From Pseudomonas sp. 102515 (GTDB lineage Bacteria > Pseudomonadota > Gammaproteobacteria > Pseudomonadales > Pseudomonadaceae), in contig NZ_JAVHTY010000002.1 of NCBI RefSeq assembly GCF_031085165.1, positions 186,001 to 250,000 on the forward strand: a stretch of 64,000 nucleotides of DNA. Direction: 5' to 3'. Shown one piece after another: positions 53,549 to 63,411 of the stretch; position 1 is the first letter of the stretch; each line of letters opens with the position of its first letter. Below the pieces are notes generated by a model. It was not told the DNA's origin. It saw only the letters and a program-made list of their open reading frames with translations, and did no database searches. Made by a program: the position numbers and the translations under genes.

Positions 53549-53821
53549 TCACTCACCTTCGTCGAAGTAATTGTTGATCAGCTCGACCAGGGCGCGCATG
53601 GCCTCGTCGCTCTGTTCACCCTCGGTTTCCAGTTGCAGCACCGTGCCCTTGCCAGCGGCCAGCATCATGACCGCCATGATGCTCTTGCCATCCACTGGCG
53701 GCTCGCCGCTGCGGCCGACGCGAATGCTGGCAGGATAGCGGCCGGCCACGCCGACGAACTTGGCAGCCGCACGGGCGTGCAGGCCCAGCTTGTTGATGAT
53801 GGTGATCTGTTGGGCAGGCAT
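53549..53821 (-). CDS. ptsO: Nitrogen-PTS phosphocarrier protein NPr
   Basis: The 90-residue HPr-like protein carries the phosphorylated His15 in KLGLHARAAAKFV. It passes phosphate to PtsN in the regulatory PTS-Ntr chain. ATG 53821 (MPAQQITIINKLG) gives the standard length. It lies 31 nt after rapZ at the end of the rpoN-hpf-ptsN-rapZ-ptsO run. Confidence 0.94.
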   Translation of the reverse strand: MPAQQITIINKLGLHARAAAKFVGVAGRYPASIRVGRSGEPPVDGKSIMAVMMLAAGKGTVLQLETEGEQSDEAMRALVELINNYFDEGE

Positions 53822-53852
53822 TGAGTCTGTCCTTGTCGAAACGAAACGGGCG

Positions 53853-54707
53853 TCAGAGATCGCGATGACGAATCTGGACGTTCTTGAGTAGGTCTTTGAG
53901 TTCGCGACCCAGGCGATCGGCCAGATAGACCGAACGGTGATGACCCCCGGTACAGCCAATGGCCACGGTCACATAGGACCTGTTGTTGGCGGCAAAACGC
54001 GGCAGCCACTTCACCAGGTAATCGCGGATGTCATTGTACAGGGTCTCTACCTCGGGCTGTTGCTCGAGATATTCGCGTACCGGGGCATCCAGTCCGGAAA
54101 AGTCGCGCAGGTCCGGTTTCCAGTAGGGATTGGGCAGGAAGCGCACATCGAACACCATGTCCGCGTCCACCGGCAGGCCCCGCTTGAAGCCGAAGGACTC
54201 CACCAGATAGGCGGTGCCGGGCTCGGGTGCGTTCAGCAGGCGCAACTTGAGGATGTCGCGTAGCTGATAGAGATTCAGGTGGGTGGTGTCGATCTTCAGG
54301 TCGGAGAGATCAGCGATGGGCGACAGCAGCACCTGCTCGTCGTGAATGGCCTCGGCCAGGGATCTTTCCTGGTTGGACAGCGGATGCCGGCGACGCGTCT
54401 CGGAAAAGCGCTTGAGCAGTGTCTGGTCATCGGCGTCCAGGTAGAGGACATCGCAGCGGATGTTGCGGCTGCGCACCTGTTCGAGCAATTCGGGAAAGCG
54501 TTGCAACTGACTGGGCAGGTTGCGTGCATCGATGGACAGGGCGACCTTGGGCTGGGGTCGCTCCATGTCGGTCAGGGCATGCTGGGCGAGATCGGGCAAC
54601 AGACTGGCCGGCAGGTTGTCGATGCAATAGAAGCCATTGTCCTCAAGCACGTTGAGCGCCGTACTCTTGCCCGACCCGGAACGTCCGCTCACGATGATGA
54701 GGTGCAT
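53853..54707 (-). CDS. rapZ: RNase adapter protein RapZ
   Basis: The 284-residue P-loop protein has Walker [10 protein letters not shown] at residues 8-16 and the C-terminal YvcJ/RapZ domain ([22 protein letters not shown]). In enterobacteria it directs RNase E to the sRNA GlmZ; the RNA target in Pseudomonas is not established. It is 1 nt from ptsN. Confidence 0.95.
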   Translation of the reverse strand: MHLIIVSGRSGSGKSTALNVLEDNGFYCIDNLPASLLPDLAQHALTDMERPQPKVALSIDARNLPSQLQRFPELLEQVRSRNIRCDVLYLDADDQTLLKRFSETRRRHPLSNQERSLAEAIHDEQVLLSPIADLSDLKIDTTHLNLYQLRDILKLRLLNAPEPGTAYLVESFGFKRGLPVDADMVFDVRFLPNPYWKPDLRDFSGLDAPVREYLEQQPEVETLYNDIRDYLVKWLPRFAANNRSYVTVAIGCTGGHHRSVYLADRLGRELKDLLKNVQIRHRDL

Positions 54708-54708
54708 G

Positions 54709-55173
54709 TCAGTGTCCGCTCTGGGCCTCGACGACGATCTGATAGAGCGCCTGGCTGTCCTTGGCCTTGCGCAGCCGCTCGCGGATGTCGGCGCGATCCA
54801 GGATGCCGGCGATCTGGCGTAGCAAGGTGAGGTGCTGCTCGGTGGCGGCTTCCGGTACCAGCAGAACGAACACCAGGTCTACCGGAGCGCCGTCCAGGGA
54901 GTCGAAGTCCACCGGTTGCTGCAGGTGGAACAGCACGCACAGCGGTTGTTGCAGGCCTGCCAGGCGGCAGTGGGGAATGGCGATGCCATTGCCGAAACCG
55001 GTCGAACCCAGGCGCTCGCGCGCCATCAGGCATTCATGGATGTGCGCCGCGTCGTGGCCGGGCAGTTCCTGCGCGGCCAGCTCGGCGATGCGTTCCAGTA
55101 CAGCGGCTTTACTGCCACCCGGCGCACCCGTCTGGGTGCGGCCGGGGGTCAGGATGTTTTCGAGTCTGATCAT
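54709..55173 (-). CDS. ptsN: Nitrogen-PTS EIIA component
   Basis: The 154-residue EIIA-Ntr has the phosphorylation site His68 in [11 protein letters not shown]. It regulates carbon/nitrogen balance and potassium uptake through its phosphorylation state. It lies 18 nt downstream of hpf and next to rapZ. Confidence 0.96.
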   Translation of the reverse strand: MIRLENILTPGRTQTGAPGGSKAAVLERIAELAAQELPGHDAAHIHECLMARERLGSTGFGNGIAIPHCRLAGLQQPLCVLFHLQQPVDFDSLDGAPVDLVFVLLVPEAATEQHLTLLRQIAGILDRADIRERLRKAKDSQALYQIVVEAQSGH

Positions 55174-55191
55174 AAAGCGGCGATCGAAACC

Positions 55192-55500
55192 TCAGCGGAC
55201 GCCGACGCCCTGCTGGCGTTCGATCGATTTTTCCTTGTGTTTAATCAGTTGGCGGTCGAGCTTGTCGGCCAGGAGATCGATGGCGGCATACATGTCGTCG
55301 TGCTCGGCATTGGCGACCACCGCGGCGCCGGCGACGTGCAGGGTGGCTTCGGCTTTCTGCTTGAGCTTGTCCACTTCTAGGATGACCTGGACGTTGGTAA
55401 TACGGTCGAAGTGCCGTTCGAGGCGGGCGAGTTTCTCGCCGATGTAGTCACGCAGGGCTTCTGTCACTTCAAGCTGATGGCCACTGATGTTGACTTGCAT
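55192..55500 (-). CDS. hpf: Ribosome hibernation promoting factor
   Basis: The 102-residue short-form HPF (MQVNISGHQLEVTEALRDYIGEKLARLERHFD) binds the 30S decoding site and promotes 100S dimers in stationary phase. ATG 55500 is preceded by AAGGAGAAGCGGT on the minus strand. It is located directly after rpoN, as is usual. Confidence 0.95.
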   Translation of the reverse strand: MQVNISGHQLEVTEALRDYIGEKLARLERHFDRITNVQVILEVDKLKQKAEATLHVAGAAVVANAEHDDMYAAIDLLADKLDRQLIKHKEKSIERQQGVGVR

Positions 55501-55591
55501 ACCGCTTCTCCTTATTGCCGGGCTGCGATCGGCGAAGCTGCTCGCCGACATGACAAGGATCGAACGAAGCACGGTCACACATCAGGACGCG

Positions 55592-57091
55592 TCAGATGAG
55601 ACGCTTGCGTTCGCTGGACGGAGCGATACCCAGGGATTCCCGATACTTAGCCACCGTGCGACGAGCGACTTGTATACCTTGCGATTCCAGTAAACCAGCG
55701 ATCTTGCTGTCACTCAACGGCTTTTTCGCGTTTTCCGCCGCCACCAATTTCTTGATGATCGCGCGGATCGCGGTGGAGGAGCATTCGCCCCCCTCGGCGG
55801 TGCTGACGTGGCTGGAGAAGAAATACTTGAGTTCGTAGATGCCACGCGGGGTATGCATGAACTTCTGGGTGGTCACCCGGGAGATGGTCGACTCGTGCAT
55901 GCCCACCGCCTCGGCGATGTCATGCAGGACCAGCGGCTTCATCGCCTCTTCGCCGTATTCGAGAAAACCGCGCTGGTGCTCGACGATCTGGGTCGCCACC
56001 TTCATCAGGGTCTCGTTGCGGCTCTGCAGGCTCTTGATGAACCAGCGCGCTTCCTGCAGCTGGTTGCGCATGTAGGTGTTGTCGGCGCTGCTGTCGGCAC
56101 GCTTGACGAAGCCGGCGTATTGGGGATTGACCCGCAGGCGCGGCACGGCTTCCTGATTGAGCTCCACCAGCCAGCGCTCGTTGTGCTTGCGGACGATGAC
56201 GTCCGGTACCACGTATTCGGCTTCGCCGGATTCGATCTGCGAGCCGGGACGCGGATGCAGGGTCTGGATCAGTTCGATGACGGGCTTGAGCTCGTCTTCC
56301 TTGATCTTCATGCGCCGCATCAGCTGCGCATAGTCGCGGCTGCCGAGCAGATCGAGGTAGTCGCTGACCAAGCGCCTGGCCTCGCCGAGGAGGGGGAGAT
56401 TGGCCGGTAGCTGGGCCAGCTGGATCAGCAGGCATTCGCGCAGGTTGCGAGCGGCGACACCGGCCGGCTCGAATTGCTGGACGCGTCTGAGGACCACCTC
56501 GACTTCATCGAGATCGACTTCCAGCTCGGGATCCAGCGAAGCATGGATGTCTTCGAGGCTTTCCTGCAGATAGCCGTCGGTATCGATGCCGTCAATGATC
56601 GCCACGGCGATCAGGCGATCGAGATCCGACATGGGCGCCAGGTTGAGCTGCCAGAGCAGGTGAGTCTGCAGGCTCTCGCCCGCCGAGGTGCGGGTGGTGA
56701 AATCCCACTCGTCGTCGTCATTGCTGGGCAGGCTGCTGGCGCTGGTCTGGTAGATGTCTTCCCAGGCGGTATCGACCGGCAGCTCGCTGTCGCTGGGGAT
56801 ACGCTCGCTCCATTCGGAGTCGTCGGCCATCTCGTTGACGGCGACCGAGGTTTCCTTGAAGGTGGTTTCCATGTTGCCCGCGCCCGAGCTCTCATCGCCT
56901 TCGCTCGAGGCTTCGCTCTGGTCGAAGTCTTCACCTTCTTCCTGGCGTTCCAGCATCGGATTGGATTCCAGGGCTTCCTGGATTTCCTGCTGCAAGTCGA
57001 GCGTCGAGAGCTGAAGCAGACGTATGGCTTGTTGCAGCTGCGGCGTCATCGTCAGCTGCTGGCCCATCTTGAGGACTAGCGATGGTTTCAT
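55592..57091 (-). CDS. rpoN: RNA polymerase sigma-54 factor
   Basis: The 499-residue sigma54 has the Gln/Leu-rich activator region I ([29 protein letters not shown]), an acidic region II, the core-binding domain, a helix-turn-helix ([27 protein letters not shown]) and the RpoN box ([14 protein letters not shown]) that reads the -24 element. It would serve the sigma54-type promoters seen upstream of the nitrate genes in this window. Confidence 0.98.
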   Translation of the reverse strand: MKPSLVLKMGQQLTMTPQLQQAIRLLQLSTLDLQQEIQEALESNPMLERQEEGEDFDQSEASSEGDESSGAGNMETTFKETSVAVNEMADDSEWSERIPSDSELPVDTAWEDIYQTSASSLPSNDDDEWDFTTRTSAGESLQTHLLWQLNLAPMSDLDRLIAVAIIDGIDTDGYLQESLEDIHASLDPELEVDLDEVEVVLRRVQQFEPAGVAARNLRECLLIQLAQLPANLPLLGEARRLVSDYLDLLGSRDYAQLMRRMKIKEDELKPVIELIQTLHPRPGSQIESGEAEYVVPDVIVRKHNERWLVELNQEAVPRLRVNPQYAGFVKRADSSADNTYMRNQLQEARWFIKSLQSRNETLMKVATQIVEHQRGFLEYGEEAMKPLVLHDIAEAVGMHESTISRVTTQKFMHTPRGIYELKYFFSSHVSTAEGGECSSTAIRAIIKKLVAAENAKKPLSDSKIAGLLESQGIQVARRTVAKYRESLGIAPSSERKRLI

Positions 57092-57193
57092 GGCTGCGGA
57101 AATACACCTTGTCTACCGACGCGAACAGCGCCACCGAACCTCGCGAACCCTGCGAGCGTTAGCAAATTATATGCCTTGTTTCCCCGGGTTTGC

Positions 57194-57922
57194 CTAGAGG
57201 CGGAATTCGTGGCCCAGATAGACTTCCTTGACCAGGTCGTTGGCGAGGACTTCCTCGGCGGTACCCTCGGCGATGAGCTGGCCGTCGTTGACGATATAGG
57301 CCGTTTCGCAGATGGTCAGGGTTTCCCGGACATTGTGGTCGGTGATGAGCACACCGATACCCTTGGCCTTGAGGTGGCGAATGATCTGCTTGATGTCGCC
57401 CACCGAGATGGGGTCCACGCCGGCGAAGGGTTCGTCCAGCAGGATGAACTTGGGTGCGGTGGCCAGAGCGCGAGCGATCTCGACGCGGCGTCTTTCACCA
57501 CCCGACAGGCTCATGCCGCGGTTGTCGCGGATATGGGTGATGTGGAATTCCTGCAGGAGGCTTTCGAGCTCGCGCAGGCGACCGGCCTTGTCCAGATCCT
57601 TGCGGGTCTCCAGGATACCGAGGATGTTGTCGGCCACGGTCAGCTTGCGAAAGATCGAGGCTTCCTGCGGCAGGTAGCCGATCCCGGCGCGGGCCCGGCC
57701 ATGCATGGGCAGGGCGGTGACATCCTGATCGTCGATCAGCACGCGACCCTGATCGGCCTTGACCAGGCCGACGATCATGTAGAAACAGGTGGTCTTGCCA
57801 GCGCCGTTCGGGCCGAGCAGGCCGACGATCTGACCACTGTCGATGCTGACGCTGACGTCGCGAACGACCTGACGACCCTTGTAGCTCTTGGCCAGATGCT
57901 GGGCTTTGAGCGTGACCGTCAT
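57194..57922 (-). CDS. lptB: Lipopolysaccharide export ATPase LptB
   Basis: The 242-residue ATPase has Walker [10 protein letters not shown] (residues 37-45), signature [15 protein letters not shown] and Walker [14 protein letters not shown]. It drives the LptB2FGC complex that extracts LPS from the inner membrane. Its start overlaps the lptA stop by 4 nt (ATGA). Confidence 0.97.
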   Translation of the reverse strand: MTVTLKAQHLAKSYKGRQVVRDVSVSIDSGQIVGLLGPNGAGKTTCFYMIVGLVKADQGRVLIDDQDVTALPMHGRARAGIGYLPQEASIFRKLTVADNILGILETRKDLDKAGRLRELESLLQEFHITHIRDNRGMSLSGGERRRVEIARALATAPKFILLDEPFAGVDPISVGDIKQIIRHLKAKGIGVLITDHNVRETLTICETAYIVNDGQLIAEGTAEEVLANDLVKEVYLGHEFRL

Positions 57923-58461
57923 TGTCCCTGCCCCGGCTGCTGCTGATCCTTGGGTTGGATGACCATGTCGATCCGCGGCCGTGGCGTGGTGACCTTGCTG
58001 CCGTTGGCGCGCCCGGCGTTGACGATCTGGCGCTGGGTGTCGTAGACGATCTTCTCGCCTTCGAAGGTGTTGCCCTGTTGGACCACCTTGGCCTGATCGA
58101 TCAGGATGATGCGATTTTCCTGGGCGAAATACTGGATCGTCAGACCATAGGCCTTGACGATGTCCTTGTCGGCCGAGGGCTTCTGCTCGTAGTAGGCCGG
58201 TTTGCCCACTGCGGTGGCGACCTTGATGTTGCCCTGGTTGTCCTGGGTCAAGGTCACGGTGTTGCCGGTGATCTTCATGCTGCCCTGGGTAATGACCACG
58301 TCTCCGCGGTACACGGCCACGCCCTGCTTGTCGTCGAGCTCGGCGCTGTCGGCCTGCACGCGGATCGGCTGGGTGCGATCGGTCGGCAGGGCCCAAGCCG
58401 CGGCGCTGCCAAAAGTGGCGCCGAGGGTGAACAGGAAGGGGAGGGTTTTAACGAACCTCAT
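57919..58461 (-). CDS. lptA: Lipopolysaccharide transport periplasmic protein LptA
   Basis: The 180-residue precursor has a signal peptide ([24 protein letters not shown]) and an OstA beta-jellyroll ([39 protein letters not shown]). LptA forms the periplasmic bridge for LPS. It overlaps lptC by 14 nt and lptB by 4 nt. Confidence 0.95.
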   Translation of the reverse strand: MRFVKTLPFLFTLGATFGSAAAWALPTDRTQPIRVQADSAELDDKQGVAVYRGDVVITQGSMKITGNTVTLTQDNQGNIKVATAVGKPAYYEQKPSADKDIVKAYGLTIQYFAQENRIILIDQAKVVQQGNTFEGEKIVYDTQRQIVNAGRANGSKVTTPRPRIDMVIQPKDQQQPGQGQ

Positions 58462-59020
58462 GCTGGCCTCTTACGTTGGACAGCAGGAGCATTCTGCCGT
58501 CTTCTAGATACGCTTTCATGCCATTGGCCGTGGTCACCCCATTGGCGGCCTCGATTCTAACGGCTTGCTCGGTTTGCGCATATTGTTTGTCAGGAAAGAC
58601 GGTCATGCGGGTGGTGGTCAACACCACCGGGCGGCCTTTTTCGTCGGTACGCTCGACGCGCACGTCATCGATCAGCTCCGCCTGACTGCCACCGGGGGCG
58701 ACCTCGGCACGGGCACTGCGAATGTGCCAGGGATAGTCGGTACCGCGAAAGGCCAGCATGTCGGGCCGGGTCACCAGGGTGACGTCGGTCGCCTTGACGT
58801 GTTCGCTGCGCTCGGCCTTGAGTTCGTACTGGATCTTGCCGTCCAGGCGATACTGGATCGTCCGGGTATTGAGGGCATAGCCGTCGATGGCGCTGTCTTG
58901 CGGGGTCGACGACGCCGGAGCATCGACGAAGCGCTGCGGCAGGATGTTCCAGTAGCCGATCGCGATGAGCGCGGCGGCGATCAGGACCAACAGCACGGGG
59001 CGGCGCAAGCTGCGAAACAT
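58448..59020 (-). CDS. lptC: Lipopolysaccharide export protein LptC
   Basis: The 190-residue bitopic protein (MFRSLRRPVLLVLIAAALIAIGYW) has a periplasmic LptC jellyroll (IQYRLDGKIQYELKAERSEHVKATDVTLVTRPDM). It hands LPS from LptB2FG to LptA. ATG 59020 gives the short cytoplasmic N-terminus. Upstream, only 83 bp separate it from kdsD, where kdsC is usually found. Confidence 0.93.
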   Translation of the reverse strand: MFRSLRRPVLLVLIAAALIAIGYWNILPQRFVDAPASSTPQDSAIDGYALNTRTIQYRLDGKIQYELKAERSEHVKATDVTLVTRPDMLAFRGTDYPWHIRSARAEVAPGGSQAELIDDVRVERTDEKGRPVVLTTTRMTVFPDKQYAQTEQAVRIEAANGVTTANGMKAYLEDGRMLLLSNVRGQHEVR

Positions 59021-59103
59021 GAGGGTACCTGTGGTGGGCCGCACCAGTGGGCGGCGGGTTGAACACGAGATTGCGGCGTATTGGTCGGGCAGTATAACCC
59101 GGC

Positions 59104-60078
59104 CTACAGCACCCCGGCGCGTAGCAGGTCGCCCATGTTGAGGGCGCCGATCGGCCGGCGCTCGTCATCGATCACCACCAGCGCGTTGATCTTGTGCTCT
59201 TCCATGATCTTCAGCGCCTCGGCGGCGAGCATCTGCGCCCTGGCGGTTCGACCACCGCGGGTCATCACGGTTGCGATCGCCGTAGTGCGCACGTCGATGC
59301 CGCGATCCAGGGCGCGGCGCAGGTCGCCGTCGGTGAAGATGCCGGCGAGACGGCCATCGGCCGCCAGCACGCTGGTCATGCCCAGGCCCTTGCGCGACAT
59401 TTCCAGCAGGGCATCGGATACCAGGGTGTCTTCGCCGACCTGCGGCAGGTCGGCGCCGGCATGCATGACGTTTTCCACCTTGAGCAGCAGGCGCCGGCCC
59501 AGGGCGCCACCTGGGTGGGAAAAGGCGAAATCCTCGGCGGTGAAGCCGCGCGCCTCGAGTAGCGCGATGGCCAGGGCATCGCCCAGCACCAGGGCGACGG
59601 TGGTGGAGGAGGTGGGCGCCAGATTGAGCGGGCAGGCCTCGGTGGCGACGCTGGTGTCCAGGTTGACGTCCGCGGCCTTGGCCAGGGGCGAGGCAGGATT
59701 GCCGGCAAAGCTGATCAGCGGGACGCCGAGGCGCTTGATCAGCGGCAGCAGGGTGAGGATCTCGCTGGAGGTGCCCGACTGGGAGATGGCGATGATGACG
59801 TCATCGCGGGTGATCATGCCCATGTCGCCATGGCTGGCTTCCGCCGGGTGCACGAAGAAGGCCGGACTGCCGGTGCTGGCCAGGGTCGCGGCGATCTTGT
59901 TGCCGACATGCCCGGATTTGCCCATGCCCAGGACCACGATGCGCCCACGGCAAGCGAGCAGTCGGCGACAGGCGGCGGCAAAGCTTTCGTCGATGCGTTC
60001 GCCCAGGGCGGCCACTGCCGCGCGCTCTACATCTATGGTGCGCTTGGCGGAAGCGATGAAATCTATTGAGTCGGGCAT
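59104..60078 (-). CDS. kdsD: Arabinose-5-phosphate isomerase KdsD
   Basis: The 324-residue enzyme converts ribulose-5-P to arabinose-5-P, the first step to Kdo. It has a SIS domain (GRIVVLGMGKSGHVGNKIAATLASTGSPAFFVHPAEASHGDMG) followed by two CBS domains (MHAGADLPQVGEDTLVSDALLEM; AAEALKIMEEHKINALVVIDDE). It is divergent from mlaF. The 204-bp gap contains TATAGT near 60182, a candidate -10 for the mla operon. Confidence 0.96.
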   Translation of the reverse strand: MPDSIDFIASAKRTIDVERAAVAALGERIDESFAAACRRLLACRGRIVVLGMGKSGHVGNKIAATLASTGSPAFFVHPAEASHGDMGMITRDDVIIAISQSGTSSEILTLLPLIKRLGVPLISFAGNPASPLAKAADVNLDTSVATEACPLNLAPTSSTTVALVLGDALAIALLEARGFTAEDFAFSHPGGALGRRLLLKVENVMHAGADLPQVGEDTLVSDALLEMSRKGLGMTSVLAADGRLAGIFTDGDLRRALDRGIDVRTTAIATVMTRGGRTARAQMLAAEALKIMEEHKINALVVIDDERRPIGALNMGDLLRAGVL

Positions 60079-60282
60079 GGGTCAGAAGGCAGGTGACGGG
60101 ACAATCGGAAATTATATGCGCAAAGCCGCGGCACTCAGCAACGTCGCTCGCAGTTCAGGAGTCTCATCGGCAACGAATGCTATAGTGCCGCCCTTTTGCC
60201 GGGGCCGCCGAACGCGAGAGCCGCGTGCCCTGAAGCGGCGGAGCGGCGTCTCCCTGCACAGAGTTGAACCTTAGGAGTCTCG

Positions 60283-61092
60283 ATGACCGTCGATAGCCCG
60301 TACGCCGTGGAGCTAAAGGGCGTTTCCTTCAAGCGCGGCACGCGTCTCATCTACGACCGGGTCGATATCCGCATCCCGCGGGGCAAGGTCACCGGGATCA
60401 TGGGACCGTCCGGCAGTGGCAAGACCACCCTGTTGCGCCTCATCGCCGCCCAGTTGCGACCGAGCAGCGGCGAGATCTGGGTCAATGGCGCCAACCTGCC
60501 GCAGCTGTCCCGCGGCGAGCTGTTCGACATGCGCCGGCAGATGGGCGTGCTGTTCCAGAGCGGCGCGCTGTTCACCGATCTCGATGTCTTCGAGAACGTG
60601 GCCTTTCCGCTGCGCGTGCACACCAAGCTGCCCGAAGAGATGATCCGCGACATCGTCCTGCTCAAGCTGCAGGCGGTGGGCTTGCGCGGTGCCGTCGAGC
60701 TGATGCCGGACGAGCTGTCCGGCGGCATGAAGCGCCGGGTCGCCCTGGCGCGGGCCATCGCCCTGGATCCGCAGATCCTCATGTACGACGAGCCCTTCGT
60801 CGGCCAGGACCCCATCGCCATGGGCGTGCTGGTACGCCTCATCCGCCTGCTCAACCAGGCGCTGGGGTTGACCAGCATCGTGGTCTCCCACGACCTGGCC
60901 GAGACCGCCAGCATCGCCGACTACCTCTATGTGGTGGGCGATACCAAGGTGCTGGGGCAGGGCACGCCTAAGGAATTGCGCGAATCGCCGGATCCGCGGG
61001 TTCGCCAGTTCATGCAGGGCATCCCCGATGGCCCGGTACCCTTCCACTATGCCGCGCCGGATCTGCGCGATGCCTTGCTGGGGAAACACTGA
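60283..61092 (+). CDS. mlaF: Phospholipid transport ATPase MlaF
   Basis: The 269-residue ATPase has Walker A GPSGSGKTT, signature LSGGMKRRVALARAI and Walker B ILMYDEPFVGQDP. It powers the MlaFEDB complex that maintains outer membrane lipid asymmetry. It is the first gene of mlaFEDCB and overlaps mlaE by 1 nt (TGATG). Confidence 0.96.
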   Translation: MTVDSPYAVELKGVSFKRGTRLIYDRVDIRIPRGKVTGIMGPSGSGKTTLLRLIAAQLRPSSGEIWVNGANLPQLSRGELFDMRRQMGVLFQSGALFTDLDVFENVAFPLRVHTKLPEEMIRDIVLLKLQAVGLRGAVELMPDELSGGMKRRVALARAIALDPQILMYDEPFVGQDPIAMGVLVRLIRLLNQALGLTSIVVSHDLAETASIADYLYVVGDTKVLGQGTPKELRESPDPRVRQFMQGIPDGPVPFHYAAPDLRDALLGKH

Positions 61093-61886
61093 TGCGTAAG
61101 GTCTCCGCCGTGGAGCGGATTCGTCGACTGGGCCGTGCCGGGCTGGACGTCGTGGCGGCCATCGGTCGCTCGGTCATCGTCCTGCTGCTGGCGGTGTTCG
61201 GTCGCGGTGGCGTAGGTAGTGGCCTGCAGCTGCTGGGCAAGCAACTCTATTCCGTGGGGGTGATGTCGCTGCCGATCATCGTGGTGTCGGGCTTCTTCAT
61301 CGGCATGGTGATCGCCCTGCAGGGCTACAACATCCTGGTCAAGTACGGCTCCGAGCAGGCGGTAGGGCAGATGGTCGCCCTGACGCTGCTGCGCGAACTC
61401 GGCCCGGTGGTGACGGCCTTGCTGTTCGCCGGTCGGGCGGGTTCCGCCCTGACCGCCGAGATCGGCAACATGAAATCCACCGAGCAGCTGTCCAGCCTGG
61501 AAATGATCGGCGTGGATCCGCTCAAGTACATCGTCGCGCCGCGTTTCTGGGCCGGCTTCATTTCCATGCCGCTGCTGGCCGCCATGTTCAACGTGGTGGG
61601 CATCTGGGGCGCGGCCATGGTCGCCATCGACTGGCTCGGCGTCTACGACGGCTCCTTCTGGGCCACCATGCAGAACAGCGTGATGCTCAGCGACGTGCTC
61701 AACGGCGTGATCAAGAGCCTGGTGTTCGCCTTCGTGGTGACCTGGGTCGCCGTCTTCCAGGGGTATGACTGCGAGCCGACCTCCGAAGGCATCGGCCGTG
61801 CCACTACCCGTACCGTCGTCTATGCGTCGCTTGCCGTGCTCGGCCTCGACTTCATTCTTACCGCCCTGATGTTTGGAGATCTCTGA
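61092..61886 (+). CDS. mlaE: Phospholipid transport permease MlaE
   Basis: The 264-residue integral membrane permease contains the conserved MlaE segments VSGFFIGMVIALQGYNIL, RELGPVVTALLFAGRAGSALTAEIG and DPLKYIVAPRFWAGFISMPLL. Its stop shares one base with the mlaD start. Confidence 0.96.
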   Translation: MRKVSAVERIRRLGRAGLDVVAAIGRSVIVLLLAVFGRGGVGSGLQLLGKQLYSVGVMSLPIIVVSGFFIGMVIALQGYNILVKYGSEQAVGQMVALTLLRELGPVVTALLFAGRAGSALTAEIGNMKSTEQLSSLEMIGVDPLKYIVAPRFWAGFISMPLLAAMFNVVGIWGAAMVAIDWLGVYDGSFWATMQNSVMLSDVLNGVIKSLVFAFVVTWVAVFQGYDCEPTSEGIGRATTRTVVYASLAVLGLDFILTALMFGDL

Positions 61887-62362
61887 TGCAAACCCGCACC
61901 CAGGAAATCGGTGTCGGACTCTTCCTGCTGGCCGGCGTGCTCGCACTGCTGTTGCTGGCGCTGCGGGTAAGCGGTCTGACGATGAGCGACCATCACGATA
62001 CCTACAAGGTCTATGCCTACTTCGACAACATCGCCGGTCTCACCGTGAGATCGCGGGTGACCCTGTCGGGGGTGACCATCGGCAAGGTCACCGCCATCGA
62101 TCTCGACCGCAACAGCTACCGCGGCCGGGTCACCATGCAGATCGACAAGCAGGTGGACAACCTGCCGACCGACTCCATCGCCTCGATCCTGACCGCCGGC
62201 CTGCTCGGCGAGAAATACATCGGCATCAGCGTGGGCGGTGACGAACAGGTGCTCAAGGAAGGCTCGACCATTCGAGATACACAATCCTCCCTGGTTCTCG
62301 AAGACCTGATCGGCAAATTCCTGCTCAATTCGGTCAATAAAGACTCTTCCGCCAATAAATGA
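61886..62362 (+). CDS. mlaD: Phospholipid transport MCE protein MlaD
   Basis: The 158-residue protein has one N-terminal helix (IGVGLFLLAGVLALLLLALRVS) and a single MCE domain (YKVYAYFDNIAGLTVRSRVTLSGVTIGKVTAIDLD ... AGLLGEKYIGISVGG). It forms a hexameric ring on MlaFE. Confidence 0.96.
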   Translation: MQTRTQEIGVGLFLLAGVLALLLLALRVSGLTMSDHHDTYKVYAYFDNIAGLTVRSRVTLSGVTIGKVTAIDLDRNSYRGRVTMQIDKQVDNLPTDSIASILTAGLLGEKYIGISVGGDEQVLKEGSTIRDTQSSLVLEDLIGKFLLNSVNKDSSANK

Positions 62363-62376
62363 TGAGAGGCTTCTCC

Positions 62377-63027
62377 ATGCTCAAGCTACTTCGTCACGGA
62401 GTGATCGCGATCCTGGCCCTGCTGCCACTGGTGTCCCAGGCGGCACCCTCGGCCCACGACGTGATCCAGCAGACCACCACCACCCTGCTCAGCGATCTCG
62501 AGGCCAATCGCGACAAGTATCGCAGCAGCCCGGAAGCCTTCTACGAGTCGCTCAACAACATCCTCGGCCCGGTGGTGGATGCCGAAGGCATCTCGCGCAG
62601 CATCATGACCGTGCGCTACAGCCGCAGCGCCTCGCCCGAGCAGATGACGCGCTTCCAGGAGAACTTCAAGCGCAGCCTGATGCAGTTCTATGGCAATGCG
62701 CTGCTGGAGTACAACAACCAGGGTATCCGGGTACTGCCCGAAGGTCCGTCCGACGGTCCCGATCGCACCAGCGTGGGCATGGAGGTCAAGGGCAACAACG
62801 GTGCCGTGTACCCGGTGCAGTACAGCATGGTCAAGCAGGGCAATGACTGGAAGGTGCGCAACGTCATCATCAATGGCCTGAACCTCGGCAAGCTGTTCCG
62901 CGACCAGTTCGCACAGGCGATGCAGGAAAACGGCAACGACCTGGACAAGACCATCAACAACTGGGCGGGCACCGTGGCCAAGGCCAAGGATTCTCCCGAG
63001 GCCCAGAAGGCCAAGGTCGGTTCGTGA
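62377..63027 (+). CDS. mlaC: Periplasmic phospholipid-binding protein MlaC
   Basis: The 216-residue precursor has a signal peptide (MLKLLRHGVIAILALLPLVSQAA). The MlaC fold follows (SMVKQGNDWKVRNVIINGLNLGKLFRDQFAQAM). It ferries lipids between the outer-membrane MlaA complex and MlaFEDB. ATG 62377 is preferred, with GAGAGG 6 nt upstream; ATGs at 62359 and 62362 overlap the mlaD stop and would add residues before the signal. Confidence 0.94.
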   Translation: MLKLLRHGVIAILALLPLVSQAAPSAHDVIQQTTTTLLSDLEANRDKYRSSPEAFYESLNNILGPVVDAEGISRSIMTVRYSRSASPEQMTRFQENFKRSLMQFYGNALLEYNNQGIRVLPEGPSDGPDRTSVGMEVKGNNGAVYPVQYSMVKQGNDWKVRNVIINGLNLGKLFRDQFAQAMQENGNDLDKTINNWAGTVAKAKDSPEAQKAKVGS

Positions 63028-63338
63028 GTCGCGCCGCCATCACTGGCCAAGGCGCTCGACTGCACCTGTCGGGCGTGCTCGAGCACGCCAATGTGCCCAC
63101 CCTGCGCGAGCAGGGCAGGGCGCTGATCGGTCAGGGGAGCGGGCCTCTGGTACTCGATTGTGCCGGTGTCGAACGCTCCAACAGCGCCGGCCTGGCGCTG
63201 TTGCTGGCCTGGCTCCGCGATGCCCAGGCCGCGGGCCGTCCGCTGACCATCGCCGGCCTGCCCTCCGAGTTGCGGCAGATCGCCGACGTCTCGGATGCCC
63301 TCGAACTGCTGCCCCTGGCGGACGACACTCACGGGTAA
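63024..63338 (+). CDS. mlaB: STAS-domain protein MlaB
   Basis: The 104-residue STAS protein (ARLHLSGVLEHANVPTLREQG ... LVLDCAGVERSNSAGLALLLAWLRDA) stabilises MlaF. It starts at GTG 63024, overlapping the mlaC stop as GTGA. Confidence 0.92.
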   Translation: MSRAAITGQGARLHLSGVLEHANVPTLREQGRALIGQGSGPLVLDCAGVERSNSAGLALLLAWLRDAQAAGRPLTIAGLPSELRQIADVSDALELLPLADDTHG

Positions 63339-63355
63339 CGGTCATCGCAGTCGCC

Positions 63356-63391
63356 GTACAGCCGGTTTTTTTGTATGATCGCCGGCTGTAC
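63356..63391 (+). promoter_or_regulatory. Inverted repeat enclosing a T run and a -10-like TATGAT upstream of ibaG
   Basis: GTACAGCCGG (63356-63365) and CCGGCTGTAC (63382-63391) are exact complements. The 16-nt loop contains seven T residues and TATGAT (63374-63379). It may be an operator-flanked promoter for ibaG-murA, a terminator of mla, or both. Confidence 0.5.
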
Positions 63392-63411
63392 TAGATTGCC
63401 GAGGTGCCGCC

